NCBI GenBank assembly: GCA_963970005.1
Contig: CAXAMN010003958.1
Span: forward strand, 62,001-126,000
Source: Durusdinium trenchii
Lineage: Eukaryota > Sar > Dinophyceae > Suessiales > Symbiodiniaceae
DNA: 64,000 bases
Reading direction: 5' to 3'
The translations under genes were made by a program, and so were the position numbers. This document shows, in pieces, positions 21,421-31,327 of this stretch. The first letter of the stretch is position 1. Each line of letters begins with the position of its first letter. The notes under the pieces are model-generated. The model made no database searches, was not told where the DNA came from, and was given only the letters and a program-made list of their open reading frames with translations.

Positions 21421-22098
21421 AAGAGATGACTGTAATGGACCAAAATGAGAGATTGTGACTAGTAAAGTCATCAAGAGCAGAGAATTCAGTAGACAATTCA
21501 TCAACCATGTTTCAGCAGAAAAGTTATAGATCAAAAGTAGAGATTAAAGAGCGGGAGGGGGTGCTGAAATTAAAAAGAGCGGGAGGGGGTGTGGGTGAGG
21601 GCGCAGCGCCTCCCCCGTAATGGATGTCTAGAAGAGTCATCAAAAGCAAAGAATGCAATAGAAAACTCATCAAAAGATAGAGTTCAATAAAAAAAACGTA
21701 AAATATATCAAAATAGTTATTTTACTAGAAAAACCGTTGAGGTTTCAAAACACATATAGTCTGACATCGATAGAAGCCAAAAGCCACAAAAGCCAAACAA
21801 CCCAAAAACCACACTGAAGCCAAAAGCCACAAACGCCAAAAGCCATAGAAGCCAAAAGCCGCAAAAGCCACCAAAGCCAGAAGCCACAAAAGCCACAGAA
21901 ACCAAAAGCCACCAAAGCCACCTAACCACTAAAAACAACACAAAATATAAACGCACATCACCAAATCACCCTCCCTTTCTCGGCATGCCCATCGTTGCAG
22001 AAATGGAGACGTGTAAGCCGAGTTGGAAGCAAAAGCAACCGCAAGCTAAGCGAAGCTCAACGAGGCCCAGTTCCACTAAACACGAAAAAAACTGGGCA
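21421..22098. repeat. Repeat X, left copy
   Basis: About 680 bp with a near-identical direct copy at 43657-44320. Inside are two copies of a GAGCGGGAGGGGG word and a GCC-AAAAGCCAC-type minisatellite (about 21770-21935). A further partial unit precedes it at 21343-21420, repeating the AGAAGAGTCATCAAAAGC segment found at about 21630. It ends in CTGGGCA and passes directly into repeat Y. Confidence 0.9.
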
Positions 22099-22257
22099 CA
22101 CGGGCGGCAACAACCAGACTCAAAGCACTATGCGCACACCGTTTTACTGCGCCCCTAAAACTTGCGACTCTAGGTGTAGCCTCGCTTTGCTGCGCGCCTT
22201 GCACAGTAAAAACTGCGGCAACCAAAAATGTGTGATTTCACCACGGAAAGGTTGCAA
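22096..22257. repeat. Repeat Y, left copy (pseudo-LTR-like)
   Basis: About 160 bp beginning GCACACGGGCGGCAAC, with a direct copy at 43483-43643. The two Y copies immediately flank the coding part of the Penelope-like element, so Y behaves like its pseudo-LTR. Penelope-like elements are known to have such terminal repeats. On the left, Y follows X; on the right, Y precedes X. Confidence 0.85.
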
Positions 22258-22302
22258 CTGCAATAAGATCCCACCAACCTCCCCGACACCTCCTGCACTG
22301 TC

Positions 22303-22872
22303 TCACCGGGCATGAAAAGATCGTAACATATGAACCAAATGTCGCCCACCAAGTTCCCAAGCAATCTGTACAGGTGGACGCTCAGGCACTTCATTCAGAA
22401 GTAAAAATGAATAGCTTCTGGAGACCCGGTTCAAGACTTTCGAAAGTTGCGCCGACGCCCATTCTACACAATAAGGAAAAATGAGGCGCGGCAAAACAGG
22501 TTTGTGATCAACATGCTTCCCGGAGTGTTTGGGGTAGTGGGCCACGATGTGTACGTCTATGCTTCTTAGAGAATTAATGAAGTCAATGGCAGTTTTTCTG
22601 CCAACTTTTAAATTACTGAAACATTTGCGAATTCGAGCTGCTTGCGCTGTTGGCCACGAGTGGTGGACACTCTTGGGGTGGGCAGAGCTCGGTAGCAGCG
22701 GTCGCCATTGTCTAGTCTCTTTGAGATGGAGACAATAGTCGAGTCTACCGTTTCTCATCCAACCAGGGCCTTTGAACAGTGTCAAATCCAGCGTGGTCAC
22801 TTCATAGTGCGACACGCTGTCAAACACTATCCGAAAATACGAGCTCTTCTTAAACTTCTCACAAAATTCAAC
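22303..22872 (-). CDS. Penelope-like RT, thumb and C-terminal part
   Basis: From about 22872 the frame reads VEFCEKFKKSSYFRIVFD, then LDLTLFKG, NGRLDYCLHLKETRQW and SAHPKSVHHSWPTAQAARIR. This order (strand after the catalytic DD, LDL motif, then HPKSVHHSWP helix) is that of Penelope-like RTs. The C-terminal 100 residues hold an LPRLIFPYCVEWASAQLSK segment and no GIY or YIG motif. The open frame extends upstream to 22986, but that part does not carry the RT sense; the catalytic DD box lies in the neighbouring frame, so one base has been gained or lost near 22872. The stop is at 22303-22305, just inside repeat Y. This is a pseudogene fragment. Confidence 0.75.
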   Translation of the reverse strand, partial: VEFCEKFKKSSYFRIVFDSVSHYEVTTLDLTLFKGPGWMRNGRLDYCLHLKETRQWRPLLPSSAHPKSVHHSWPTAQAARIRKCFSNLKVGRKTAIDFINSLRSIDVHIVAHYPKHSGKHVDHKPVLPRLIFPYCVEWASAQLSKVLNRVSRSYSFLLLNEVPERPPVQIAWELGGRHLVHMLRSFHAR

Positions 22873-23308
22873 GCCCGTCGATGACGAAAAATCCATCATC
22901 TTTGAACCTGCAGAAAAACAAGACACGAAACCGTTGCCGAAGCCCCATCCCTCTGCCAACCCTGACACGCCAGTATTTGTCAACACCAGGGACAGTGATC
23001 ACTTGGTTCCGGATGATGGAGTCATTCAGGTTTTTTGCGCAGAGTTGAACGCCGTCCGGAAAGCACTTTGAAGCAAGCGAAGAAATATCTCTGCGGCGGC
23101 CACTCATAAAGAAGTCTTTGGTGTCAAACTTGACAAGTCCAGCGCTGCTTGGGATCCTGACCCTTCGCAAACATTCAAGCAAGTGGTCAGAATCACGGAG
23201 GATATGCTCTTGACTCGACAAAAACTGCTTCAAGTTCAAGCCGACCCACCTCATAGCTGGTTCATGAAATGCTGCGGAGCAGAGTGAATGATCCGCAGAG
23301 ACACATCT
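22868..23308 (-). CDS. Penelope-like RT, palm fragment (3' side of the insertion)
   Basis: From the left end of the 18-kb insertion the sense reads SLRIIHSAPQHFMNQ in one frame and, after a one-base change, MRWVGLNLKQFLSSQEHILR, then LVKFDTKDFFMSGRR (RT motif A with D) and VRVGRGMGL (motif B region). The catalytic RFKDD follows too closely after GMGL: relatives have a longer stretch between them, so an internal deletion is likely. A TTTTTCTGCAG acceptor-like sequence lies right before the RFKDD codons and may be the remnant of an intron; Penelope-like elements can retain introns. Without its N-terminal half, 18 kb away, this fragment is not functional. Confidence 0.75.
   Translation of the reverse strand, partial: RCVSADHSLCSAAFHEPAMRWVGLNLKQFLSSQEHILRDSDHLLECLRRVRIPSSAGLVKFDTKDFFMSGRRRDISSLASKCFPDGVQLCAKNLNDSIIRNQVITVPGVDKYWRVRVGRGMGLRQRFRVLFFCRFKDDGFFVIDGR
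23302..23308. repeat. Target-site duplication, left copy (CACATCT)
   Basis: CACATCT here recurs at 41329-41335. With the sequence between removed and one copy kept, the Penelope-like RT frame reads straight through the site (EEVDV then SLRIIHS) with codons in register. A shared 7-mer in two short windows can be chance, but in-frame rejoining makes this a reasonable target duplication. Confidence 0.6.
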
Positions 23309-24086
23309 CCCGGCAGTTTGATGTCTTCACTGTTGTCAAAACCTTTGTGACAAAATGTCTAGAACCTCATTAAAAAAAAAGTAAGACCTTCAGACAGAGA
23401 GGCTTAGATCAGATGGGTGGGTCAAAAGAAAGAAGCTCAACTGAAGCTAGAAGAAGCTCAATCCGACCATGTTTGAGCAAAAGTAAGCCACAAGTTCATG
23501 TGCCACCAGCGGCATCTTTTGCCTTGCCAAGATTGAATCAGTTTCACGCAGTGAGACAACTACACAAGGTTTCATCAATAATAAAGTGTGTTAATGCGCT
23601 GCACACGTCAGAAACAGAAACAATTTATATAACCCAGTGGGACGATAAAGCAAAATCTAAAAAGTGGTGAAACAGGCACTGCAGCAGTGAGTTGTCACTC
23701 AGTGGCCTCAGATCAACGGCACACATGCGGGAACAACATCTTCTGATAGACGTGACTGGGGGGAAGAAGCGCTGGCCAAGTGGAATTCATTCAGCGAATA
23801 GAGCGATCACACTTAACCAGAGGGTAAACCGATTGCTGTCAGCTGGCTGCTTTTAAGCCACTTGGCAACGCTGAGCTCTTGGATCGTGATCCGCCGAGAG
23901 GACTGAAATTGCAACAAGGCAACATCTTTGAAAAATAGACTATGTATCTTAACTTGTATACTCTATACATTAAAAGCTGATCAATTCTGAAGTATCAACA
24001 GGATTGTTTCATTCAGAATTTCGGAAACAGTGCCGAAGGACTGTTGTCAAACCAACTTCAAATTATGCTACGTCCCCTCAGCAAAT
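23309..24086. other. 3' flank of the inserted block, no gene seen
   Basis: AT-rich sequence between the insertion end and the stop codon of the last exon. It holds an A9 tract (about 23371) and a short AGAAGCTCAA repeat (about 23430-23462). The plus ORF at 23413-23670 shows no family signal. Confidence 0.5.
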
Positions 24087-24831
24087 TCATTTCTTGGAAT
24101 ATTTGGTGGGTGGAGGCATCCTTTGGATCTCCGGCTCCAGCTGAGTGAAAATGTCTGCGGCTATAACACCTGGCTCTTGAGGCGAATCAATCGCATCGGA
24201 TTTGCCATGTATTCTGAACAGGTCATACTTCTTCCACGCATAGTCATGGACTTGTGTCAAAGCTTCTTGCCAAGACAAGGCCCCGCGACCAAAGCATTTC
24301 GAAAAAGCCTTTTGGGAATAAGGCGAATCCAGTAAACTCAAGTCAGACTGCAGAAAGGTTGCAGTCTCAGCTTTGAAACGATGGTCGTTGAAGGACAATC
24401 GTATAAAGATTCCAGGTGGCGCAATTTGCTCCAAAATCTCAGCAGGACTTCTGTGCACGCGAGGGGCTGCAGCTCGAGCTCGGGGAACAGCTGGCTCAGC
24501 AATCCCGTGTTCTGGCTGAACCTGTCCACGAGCAGCCAGCTCTTCCAAAGACATCTCATCAGGGTATTCCTCAGGCTCAATCGCCGGAGCTTCCTCCACC
24601 GGAGCCTCAGCGTCAACCCTCGGAGGCTCAATCGCCGGAGCTTCCACNNNNNNNNNNAGGCTCAATCGCCGGAGCTTCCACCACTGGAGCCTCAGCGTCA
24701 ACCCCCGGAGCATCAATTGACGGCGCGTCTGCCACTGCAGGTTCAACAGGCTCAGCCTCGGCGGGCGCAGGCGGCAAGGGAGCAAACCCAGCATCACTTG
24801 GGCGAAGGGCATCAGTGGCGGCTGCATCCTC
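24087..24831 (-). CDS. Last exon of the transposase-like gene
   Basis: Acceptor CATTCAG|GAG places the exon start at 24831, in phase 0 with the donor GCG|GTGACT at 24979/24978. It opens with acidic, proline/alanine-rich sequence (EDAAATDALRPSD) and a 17-residue tandem repeat of the type VDAEAPVVEAPAIEP, interrupted by an assembly gap. A compact C-terminal domain follows: IFIRLSFNDHRFKAETATF, SPYSQKAFSKCFGRG, LSWQEALTQVHDYAWKKY, ending MPPPTKYSKK and a stop at 24087. The frame differs on the two sides of the gap, so the true gap length is not 10. I recall similar C-termini in uncharacterised, highly repeated dinoflagellate proteins, but cannot verify that here. Confidence 0.7.
24648..24657. 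other. Assembly gap (10 N) inside a coding tandem repeat
   Basis: The N run splits a 51-bp tandem repeat encoding Ala/Pro/Glu-rich units. Collapse of the repeat during assembly is the likely cause. At least three units are visible. Confidence 0.95.
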
Positions 24832-24978
24832 CTGAATGAGCTGGAGCATGAAAAGTCTTAACTTATTCACAAACTGAAACACTATCCAGTGGTCAGACCT
24901 CCCAAAAGCCACTGGAGCAAGACAAAAGACCCATATGGCCACTGAAAAAAATAAAAAACAATGTCAACGTCAAGTCAC

Positions 24979-25906
24979 CGCCTGTTCCATCTCCGACGCC
25001 TTTCGCTTCCGCGACCTCCTTGCAAAACCACACTTGGCCTTAGCCTTGGGTTTCGCCTTGGCTTTGCCCTTTGGCTTAGCCTTAGCTTTCTTCTTGGCCA
25101 TCGCTTTTTTCCACTGGCATTCCACAAGAGACCAACCAGCCTTCTTTCTGCTATCGACCTCCTTGGCCACCAAACGAAACTCATCTTGGTCTTCTGCTGG
25201 GAGTTCTGCCAAGACGAACTCATCCAACTCATCACCAATGAGTTTTTCATTCTTCTCCGGCTTGGCCATGTCAGCTTTGATTTTGCTGATGAAATCTTGA
25301 TCTTGACCACCAATTTCATCAACAAGCTTGTGGATCAAATCAGCTCGCTTCAACCTCTTTGTTTCTTCACTGAGATCGAGAAATCTGCTGAGAACCATCA
25401 AGTCGGCAACAGTGACATTCTTATGCAAGGCGACATCAGCAAAGAAAAATCGAAGCAATGTCTCTTTGCCCTGGGGAACCATGAAGATCTGGTCATTGAA
25501 GAGTTCCGCCTGGAAGCTCACTACCAGCCAATCCAGCGGGTTCACCAAAAACTTCCAATGGGCCTCACCAGTCGGCGACAAGTAGTAGCCAGTGAACTCT
25601 GAATCTTCATCCCAAAACTCCTGCAAAGGCCACATCAGGCATGCCCAGCAAGCATTGCCAAGGCAAAACCCAATATAGTCAGACGGAATGTGCTTAAGGA
25701 CGTGAAGCTCTACCGCAAATTTTGACAGCAAGCCACGGGACATTGGAATCCCCTCCCGGCCCATGCCCTCTGCAGTGTAGTGTCTGAGGAATGCGAGGGC
25801 TGCAAAACCTCTGTGAAGCATGTCTTCAGATAGAGTGGACCAGTGCTTCCTGCCCATTATCGTCGACCAGTGTTTGGCAAGTTTGTGATGGCGAGCCCAA
25901 TAACGC
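24979..25906 (-). CDS. Exon of the transposase-like gene with SAP-like and lysine-rich tail
   Basis: Acceptor CATTCAG|GCG starts the exon at 25906; donor GCG|GTGACT ends it at 24979. The first part reads RYWARHHKLAKHWSTIMGRK and LHRGFAALAFLRHY, a helical region. A middle domain follows (GYYLSPTGEAHWKFLVNPL). Then VADLMVLSRFLDLSEETKRL with DLIHKLVDEIGG resembles a SAP helix-extended-loop-helix DNA-binding module. The last 60 residues are strongly basic, with KAKAKPKGKAKAKPKAKAK and RRSRKRK, an apparent nuclear localisation and DNA-binding tail. No canonical GT donor in the right phase exists in the preceding ORF, so the 5' intron would need a GC or GA donor. Confidence 0.65.
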
Positions 25907-26056
25907 CTGAATGAGCAGGAACAGAAAAAATGTTGAGCTGTTGTGTAGTAGTAGAAGCAAATGTCTTTCAACAATCAACATACTTCCATGCCATTAAACA
26001 ATTTTAGTTTGAAATACTAGCGCTACTCTTATTATTGTCATCCACTTGACTTTTGT

Positions 26057-26495
26057 TTGTCAAAACACCACGCCTCTTGCGCGCTTTGTCTGGTGTTCTG
26101 GGAAATTCCTGCAAGAACACTGCTCGGTCCACCATCGGTTTGTGCACAATCTTTCGGCTTGAAAGTTGCTTCGACTGTGTCACCAGCTCCATAATGTGGT
26201 GCAAGGTCTGCCGCCTCGTCTTTTGTGATTTGGCATCATTCCTCAAGACACCATGAAGATCTTCAATGAGTTTGTTATCCGGAAGGGTCCTCAAGAGACC
26301 ACATAGCCAGTGGCGTCCTGCTGGAGAGTCACATCGGTAAAAGTCTTCCTCAAATGCCTGCATCATGAGCTTGACAGGGGGAGTGAATACTTGACGCAAA
26401 TCTTCAAGAAGCTGAACGGTTCTGCCAGAATCAGCAGCGCACTGTTCCAACTGCAGAACAGCAAGGTGATCTCGCTTCAGCAAGCGGGCTGCTGC
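26057..26495 (-). CDS. Exon of the transposase-like gene
   Basis: Acceptor CTGTCAG|GCA gives an exon start at 26495, in phase 0 with the upstream donor at 26712. The protein begins AAARLLKRDHLAVLQLEQC, continues through a helical stretch, and contains LRTLPDNKLIEDLHGVLRND, a distinctive motif, then a basic tail FPRTPDKARKRRG. The 3' boundary is uncertain: the open frame runs to 26004, and donors of the phase needed by the next exon are non-canonical only (GC or GA near 26077-26087). The role is unknown beyond membership in the same multi-exon protein. Confidence 0.6.
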
Positions 26496-26711
26496 CTGAC
26501 AGGTGGAACAATGACAAGCTTCAAGTCAATGTCATACAGTCACGAAAAAACATAGTTCACCGTAACTAGCAAACAAGGCGAGGTCACCGGCAAGCACCAA
26601 CATAGTTCAGTGGGCCAGCTAATTCACAAACCTAATTGAAATCTAATCTATTCTGATTCACTGCTGGAACCAGACATTGACATTGTCAAGTTAGCTACAA
26701 TCACCAGACAC

Positions 26712-27696
26712 CTGCTGCTTGTCAACATCTGGGTGCAAAAGCTCAGCATAGCAGTCTGGTGGCGCGCTTGCCCGACTCAAACTCCATGTGCGCTGCATGA
26801 GCAAGTGGACTGTGAGGTCCAAAGTCGAACTTGCTATGTCGGCTCTAACCTCGCAAAACTCACGTCTGCGCAAAAGATCAAGCAATTCCTTGCTTTTGGC
26901 AATGGGCACAGCAGCGGTTTCCTGCAAATGCGGGTCCTTCTGCCACTGGGTTGCCAAAATCAAAAGTTGAGCAACATGGTCATCGGAGTTCTTGATTTTT
27001 TTGACTGAAGACGCGTACCAGGACCATGTGGGCCGAGTCACCATGCTGAGAATGAGGACTTGCTGAAGGAGACGAGTTGACATCAAATAATACACTAGCT
27101 TGAGGCCTCCTCCCAACTTCTCTTTGAGAAGGCTGAACTGCTTCCGAGCATTCACTTTCTCATCCGTATCAGCCATTCGCGCAATGGCATCAAGCTCACG
27201 CTTCTTGGCAGCTAAATCAGGATCCACATCCTGATTGTCTGGGAAGTGGTATTGCAGCGCCAACTTCAAGACGTGCCAGGAACTCAACTGCTCCTCACAA
27301 CATTGATTCCAGCTGAACCACCTGCCGGGTTTCGGCATGGACATCTTGGCTCCAAAGATTGGTGTTGTGGGAAGTTTGCGTCACACGTCGTGCATCGTTG
27401 AAGATGCAGGCATTTGGAGGTCATCCCTGATGGTTTCCCACATATCATGGAAAAGCGGGAAAGTCTCTGGGTTCTCCCGAGCAAGCATCACCTCCAGAAT
27501 ACGAATTTTGTCTTCATGGAAGCCAGAAGAATTATAAGGACGATAGCTGAGAGCCCAAAGGTATTGGGAGTACATCTGTGCCTGGAGAAACCGACCGTTG
27601 CAGCTGTGCAGCAAAGATAGTTTGACATCGCGAATGCTTCTGTGGTACACATTCCAGCGTACTGACACCAGCTTACCAAGATGATGAATTGCATAC
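26712..27696 (-). CDS. Exon of the transposase-like gene, with an in-frame TGA
   Basis: Acceptor TTCCCAG|GTA gives the start at 27696 and donor CAGCAG|GTGTCT the end at 26712. The sense reads YAIHHLGKLVSVRWNVYHRS, IRDVKLSLLH, then a helical region, PGRWFSWNQCCEEQLSSWHV, and later KLVYYLMSTRLLQQVLILSM. One TGA (27381-27383) interrupts an otherwise continuous frame. It could be a CGA-to-TGA mutation, or be removed as a 42-nt GT...AG mini-intron. If the former, this copy is a pseudogene. The RDVKL segment and the following aromatic block belong to the same protein as the DQG-containing exon upstream, by phase. Confidence 0.65.
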
Positions 27697-27882
27697 CTGG
27701 GAAGGGGGCAATGGAAAACCCAAGAGGAAGAAATCAAGGATTAAAGCTCACCAAAGCAAAAACCTGCACGAACTCCAAGTCAAAACTTCTCAGACCCCAC
27801 GAGACTATTGAAAAAACTCCAGAAAGTCGATCCCACACATTGAATGGACACAATAAAATATATCTAAATTAAAAGTAGGCAC

Positions 27883-28193
27883 GCAGCAGCAGAAGTGCAT
27901 GTTGGCCCTTGGTCAAATTGCAAAACTAACAAGGGCAGTTGTTTCCACCAATCTCTGTTCGCAGGCATGACAGCAACTTCTTCGTCAGATGTACGACATC
28001 TGTGAAATGCTCGGTTTCTCAGACCCTCTCTGCGGATCACACGTTGGAACCCTGGCTTGACCATGGAAACGCACATGTCCTCTGGAACAGAGAAAGCGTC
28101 CAAATTTGGAAGGCGGCCTGCTGTAATCAAATGAACCTGGTGGCTCACTGCCTGCAAGAGCCGCAAAGATGCCACACGCTCCACTTTGCTTTC
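27883..28193 (-). CDS. Exon of the transposase-like gene containing the DQG motif
   Basis: Acceptor CTGCAG|GAA starts the exon at 28193 and donor GC|GTGCCT ends it at 27883, leaving two bases that pair with the G of the next exon to make Ala. It encodes ESKVERVASLRLLQAVSHQV, a middle region, and LPLLVLQFDQGPTCTSAAA. A hydrophobic strand ending in Asp (LVLQFDQG) after an earlier strand ending in Asp (ICLVADGS, previous exon) is the spacing expected of the first two acidic residues of an RNase-H-fold transposase. The third residue is not identified. Confidence 0.65.
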
Positions 28194-28401
28194 CTGCAGG
28201 TTCAAATGGCGCAGCGCTGCGCAGAGCTAGACAAGACTAGATAGCGAGGTTCATCAAGAACTTTCAAGACCAGCTAGACGACGATGCAAAGCATTCACAT
28301 CTGATGACAGGTTTCACACTCAACAATTGCTCGTGTAATTTAGTCTTTCAAATTTCTTAAGCTTCAAGAATGTTATGACATTCAATGACTGGCAGTCAGT
28401 C
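28194..28401 (-). other. Apparent GA-AG intron (208 nt)
   Basis: Exon sense LIEQLAQ ends with CAG, and the intron then begins GACTGA and ends CTGCAG before GAA. Placing the boundary there keeps phase 0 and the protein sense on both sides. GA donors are a known dinoflagellate peculiarity. Confidence 0.55.
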
Positions 28402-29691
28402 CTGGGCGAGCTGTTCAATCAAATGGGTAAGGTCCATTTCTCCAGGGGCAATTTGATCCAGTGGCATAATGACCTGCACAGGGCATATCGCTGCAGTACT
28501 GTTTTCCCAACTCCAGGCCACTGTCACCAACACCTCCTTGTTGGCATGCCTGCTCCCATCTGCGACCAAACATATGTGTGTCGCCCCTGCAAATGCAACC
28601 ACCGCTCGGTTATCGTAAATCTGCTGGTGACGCCGCATCCAAGCGTCAGTGGCATTGGGATGGGCACCGGCGACAATTGACAACCTCTCAGTGTTTTTCA
28701 GAAAATTTACACCTTCTCTGACAGATAGACCTGCATCCTTGGACTTGTCGATCAACTCAAAAATTGTATCCGCTGTCATTTGGACCCGCTTGGCAACCTG
28801 ACCTCCATTGGAACGACGTCTCGATGGCACAGATGCTGAACAGTCATGCTCAGACATGAAATGGTCGAGAACAAAGGAGTCCAAGCGGTGAGCCAAGAAT
28901 GCAACCAATGCAGTGAGAACACAGTGAAGTGTCATACCTGTCTGACTGTCACGCGGCCATACATGTTTGTCTTTGGATCGTCTCTTCCTATCAATTTCAA
29001 AGCAAAATCTCACCAGGTCAGTCAGCAGAACACCCGAGTCATTTGGCTGCGAAGACAACTCACCTTGTTCAAACATTGCCATCCATTCACTTTGCCATGT
29101 CTGCCATACCATGGCATGTCTGCCTGAAATGGCAGAAGCCAGACCTTCAACCAAGCCCCCAGGAAGAACACGAAGAGGTGGAAGGTCATCCGATAGTACC
29201 ATTTCACAAGGCCCACGCATGTGACTCATCGCCCGGCCACAAATTGTTGAAATCCAATCCCTGCAGAAACTAATAATGGACTGGGATCTAGCGTCTCGCA
29301 AAACAAAGGCCAGGAAAGAAAGCACAGCGCTGGACTTGGCAACATGATGTGGAAGGGCATTGTGTGGGAGGTCTGCACTTTTCATGTGAAGCCAATCCTG
29401 CACATCCCCTGACAAGAGCCGGGTTTGTTTCACAGAGTCTCTGAAAAACGTTACCCATCTGAAGTATTTTCTCTTTTCTCCTTTGCCCACTAGCTTCTCG
29501 TGTAAAAAACTGAGGCACCACCAAAGCTGAGCTGGCTCCCCATGTCCCTCCACTCGAAAGGCAGCTTTGGACAGCAATCCACTATCTTCCGTCAAAGATA
29601 GCTGCTGACATTGATCCAGCAAGAGCATTGATCTAGCAAAGACCGGAAAACAGCTAGCTGCTGTGTTTGAAAACAATGTTTGTCGAGTCAA
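28402..29691 (-). CDS. Exon of the transposase-like gene with the first candidate catalytic Asp
   Basis: A long exon, 430 codons in the open frame; its 5' boundary is uncertain and the acceptor TGTCAG|CAG near 29600 is possible. Readable segments are QLWWCLSFLHEKLVGKGEKR, HVWPRDSQTGMTLHC, a basic SRRRSNGGQVAKR, DTIFELIDKSKDAGL, and VVAFAGATHICLVADGSRHA. The last is a hydrophobic beta strand ending in Asp, followed by a second strand (LVTVAWSWENSTAAICPVQV), as in the first two strands of RNase-H-fold nucleases. The exon ends LIEQLAQ at a GA-type donor. Function as a transposase is inferred; no named transposase family was recognised. Confidence 0.65.
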
Positions 29692-30372
29692 AGCAGCTGT
29701 TCAATTCAGAATTCAGGTTAATGGTCTGGCTGCCAGTCTGACCCTGTCGAATAAGTAAGTTAGTTAGCACATGCCATGTAACAGAATGATCTTGACTCCT
29801 GTTATTGACTCTCCAACAATACTACTACCTCAAAGCTTGACAATATAGCCAATGGCGGGTCGCAAAACTGTGGCATTGACACTTGACAATGGTCGTAAGT
29901 CTAGAAGAGCTTGGATCAAGCCACTCACATATTATGTCTATCTTGTGTTGCTAGAGTCACCCAAAAAAAGAAGACAGCAGCACTACCCCATCTGCAGTGG
30001 CACCGGACAAATGACTAAGGTACTCACAACTTTGAATCACAATCAAATGAGGCCCAGGCTCATTGATTGATATTGTAACAGTGTGCACTTCACACTCACT
30101 CGGCTTCTTATTTTCCTTTCCTCTTCAAAGCAAGTATCTAATTAAATTCAAGCCTGACGGAATGAACTTGTAACGATATGAATTAGGCGTTGCCTGCCTG
30201 CGGTCCAAGTCGACCTCTATAGGCATAGGCACTGCCCGGCAAGAAACATCCAGTAGCCCCAAAAAGGACAGAATGCCAAGGCTCACTGAATGAATTTCGA
30301 GGGTCAATTACCCAAAGAAACCGCTACTATGACTCTACTGGACACAGTTCATCTCCAACGCAGACACCATCA

Positions 30373-30710
30373 CTAGGTACTTGCAATTTGAAATTCATTG
30401 GGCTGACCGAAAATTGGACTCTTGGTGGGTTCACTGTTCTGTGTTTTCAACACATCAACATCTGAATCCCTGGAAGCTCCCTCAGCCTCACGGAGCAATG
30501 TTCGAGCACGCATGGCCACACTCTCCCAGGCGCGCTTGGAAAAATGTGGTTGGGTGTACTCAAACAAGTCAAGGGGTGGTTCCACACCACGCTCCGAAAA
30601 CTTCCCAGCAATGGCAGAAGCAAGCTGCAGTCGTTTGAATACAGCGACTGAGTGAAGCTCTTGAATTGTCTTCCCATGATCAGCTTTGCCATCAGCGTCC
30701 ATGTTGCAAA
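30373..30710 (-). CDS. Small exon, unassigned
   Basis: An ORF of about 109 codons with AG|TT acceptor context (CGCACAG|TTTGC near 30718) and a donor GCAA|GTACCT near 30378. The sense (HGKTIQELHSVAVFKRLQLA, FSKRAWESVAMRARTLLREA) is helical and charged. By position it would be an exon of the same transcription unit, between the methyltransferase-like exon and the transposase-like exons, but phases were not matched. Confidence 0.45.
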
Positions 30711-31327
30711 CTGTGCGGCAGAAGCGGACAAAGTTAGATTAGAACAAACTTGAACCACGATCAGTCGACAGATCTACATTGAAAGTTCTAAGTCTCCAAG
30801 ATGCGCAGCACTTGCATTGAATAAGAAATAAATAGTGGTCTGCTGAAGAAGATTTGAAACTTGATACGCTTTCCCAGCTCATTGAGACAAACTAGTATGT
30901 CTCTCTGTGATACTACCAAGGTCATGCATATTCATTTGCAAGATTCGCTTTAAAATTTGAAACAGCCATCATTTCTGGATTGGGATCCGGACATGGTTCG
31001 TGAAGAATCCATTGGAGCAACCTGGAATCAAATCCAAATTCTTCGGATGCTTATGCACTTTTTAAAAGGTTCCCACCAAACATGGAGACCTAAGCCAGAA
31101 TTAAATTAAGGCTATCAGAGACACGACATTAACATCTCACCGTGTTTCATTACCCATCAGGGTCCAGAACTTTTTTCCCCCTCAACATGCGCCATCGCTA
31201 CTACCACTAAGATAAACTATCAGCCGCAAAGGCTAACTTCAAAGGGCAGCAGCTGAAACACATGACTGCAATGCGCAATCGAATTGCTGCAGACTAATGC
31301 AGTGCAGTCAGAATGCCTGACTGTCGC

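Noticed and set aside
21421-22257. Hammerhead ribozyme in the Penelope-like terminal repeats
   Set aside because: Such ribozymes are known in Penelope-like pseudo-LTRs, so I looked on both strands for CUGAUGA with a nearby GAAA and cleavage triplet. Several TTGATGA words occur, but none is placed in a complete core.
24639-24839. CRISPR-like array from repeats near 24.7 kb
   Set aside because: The repeats are contiguous 51-bp coding units without unique spacers, in a eukaryotic exon.
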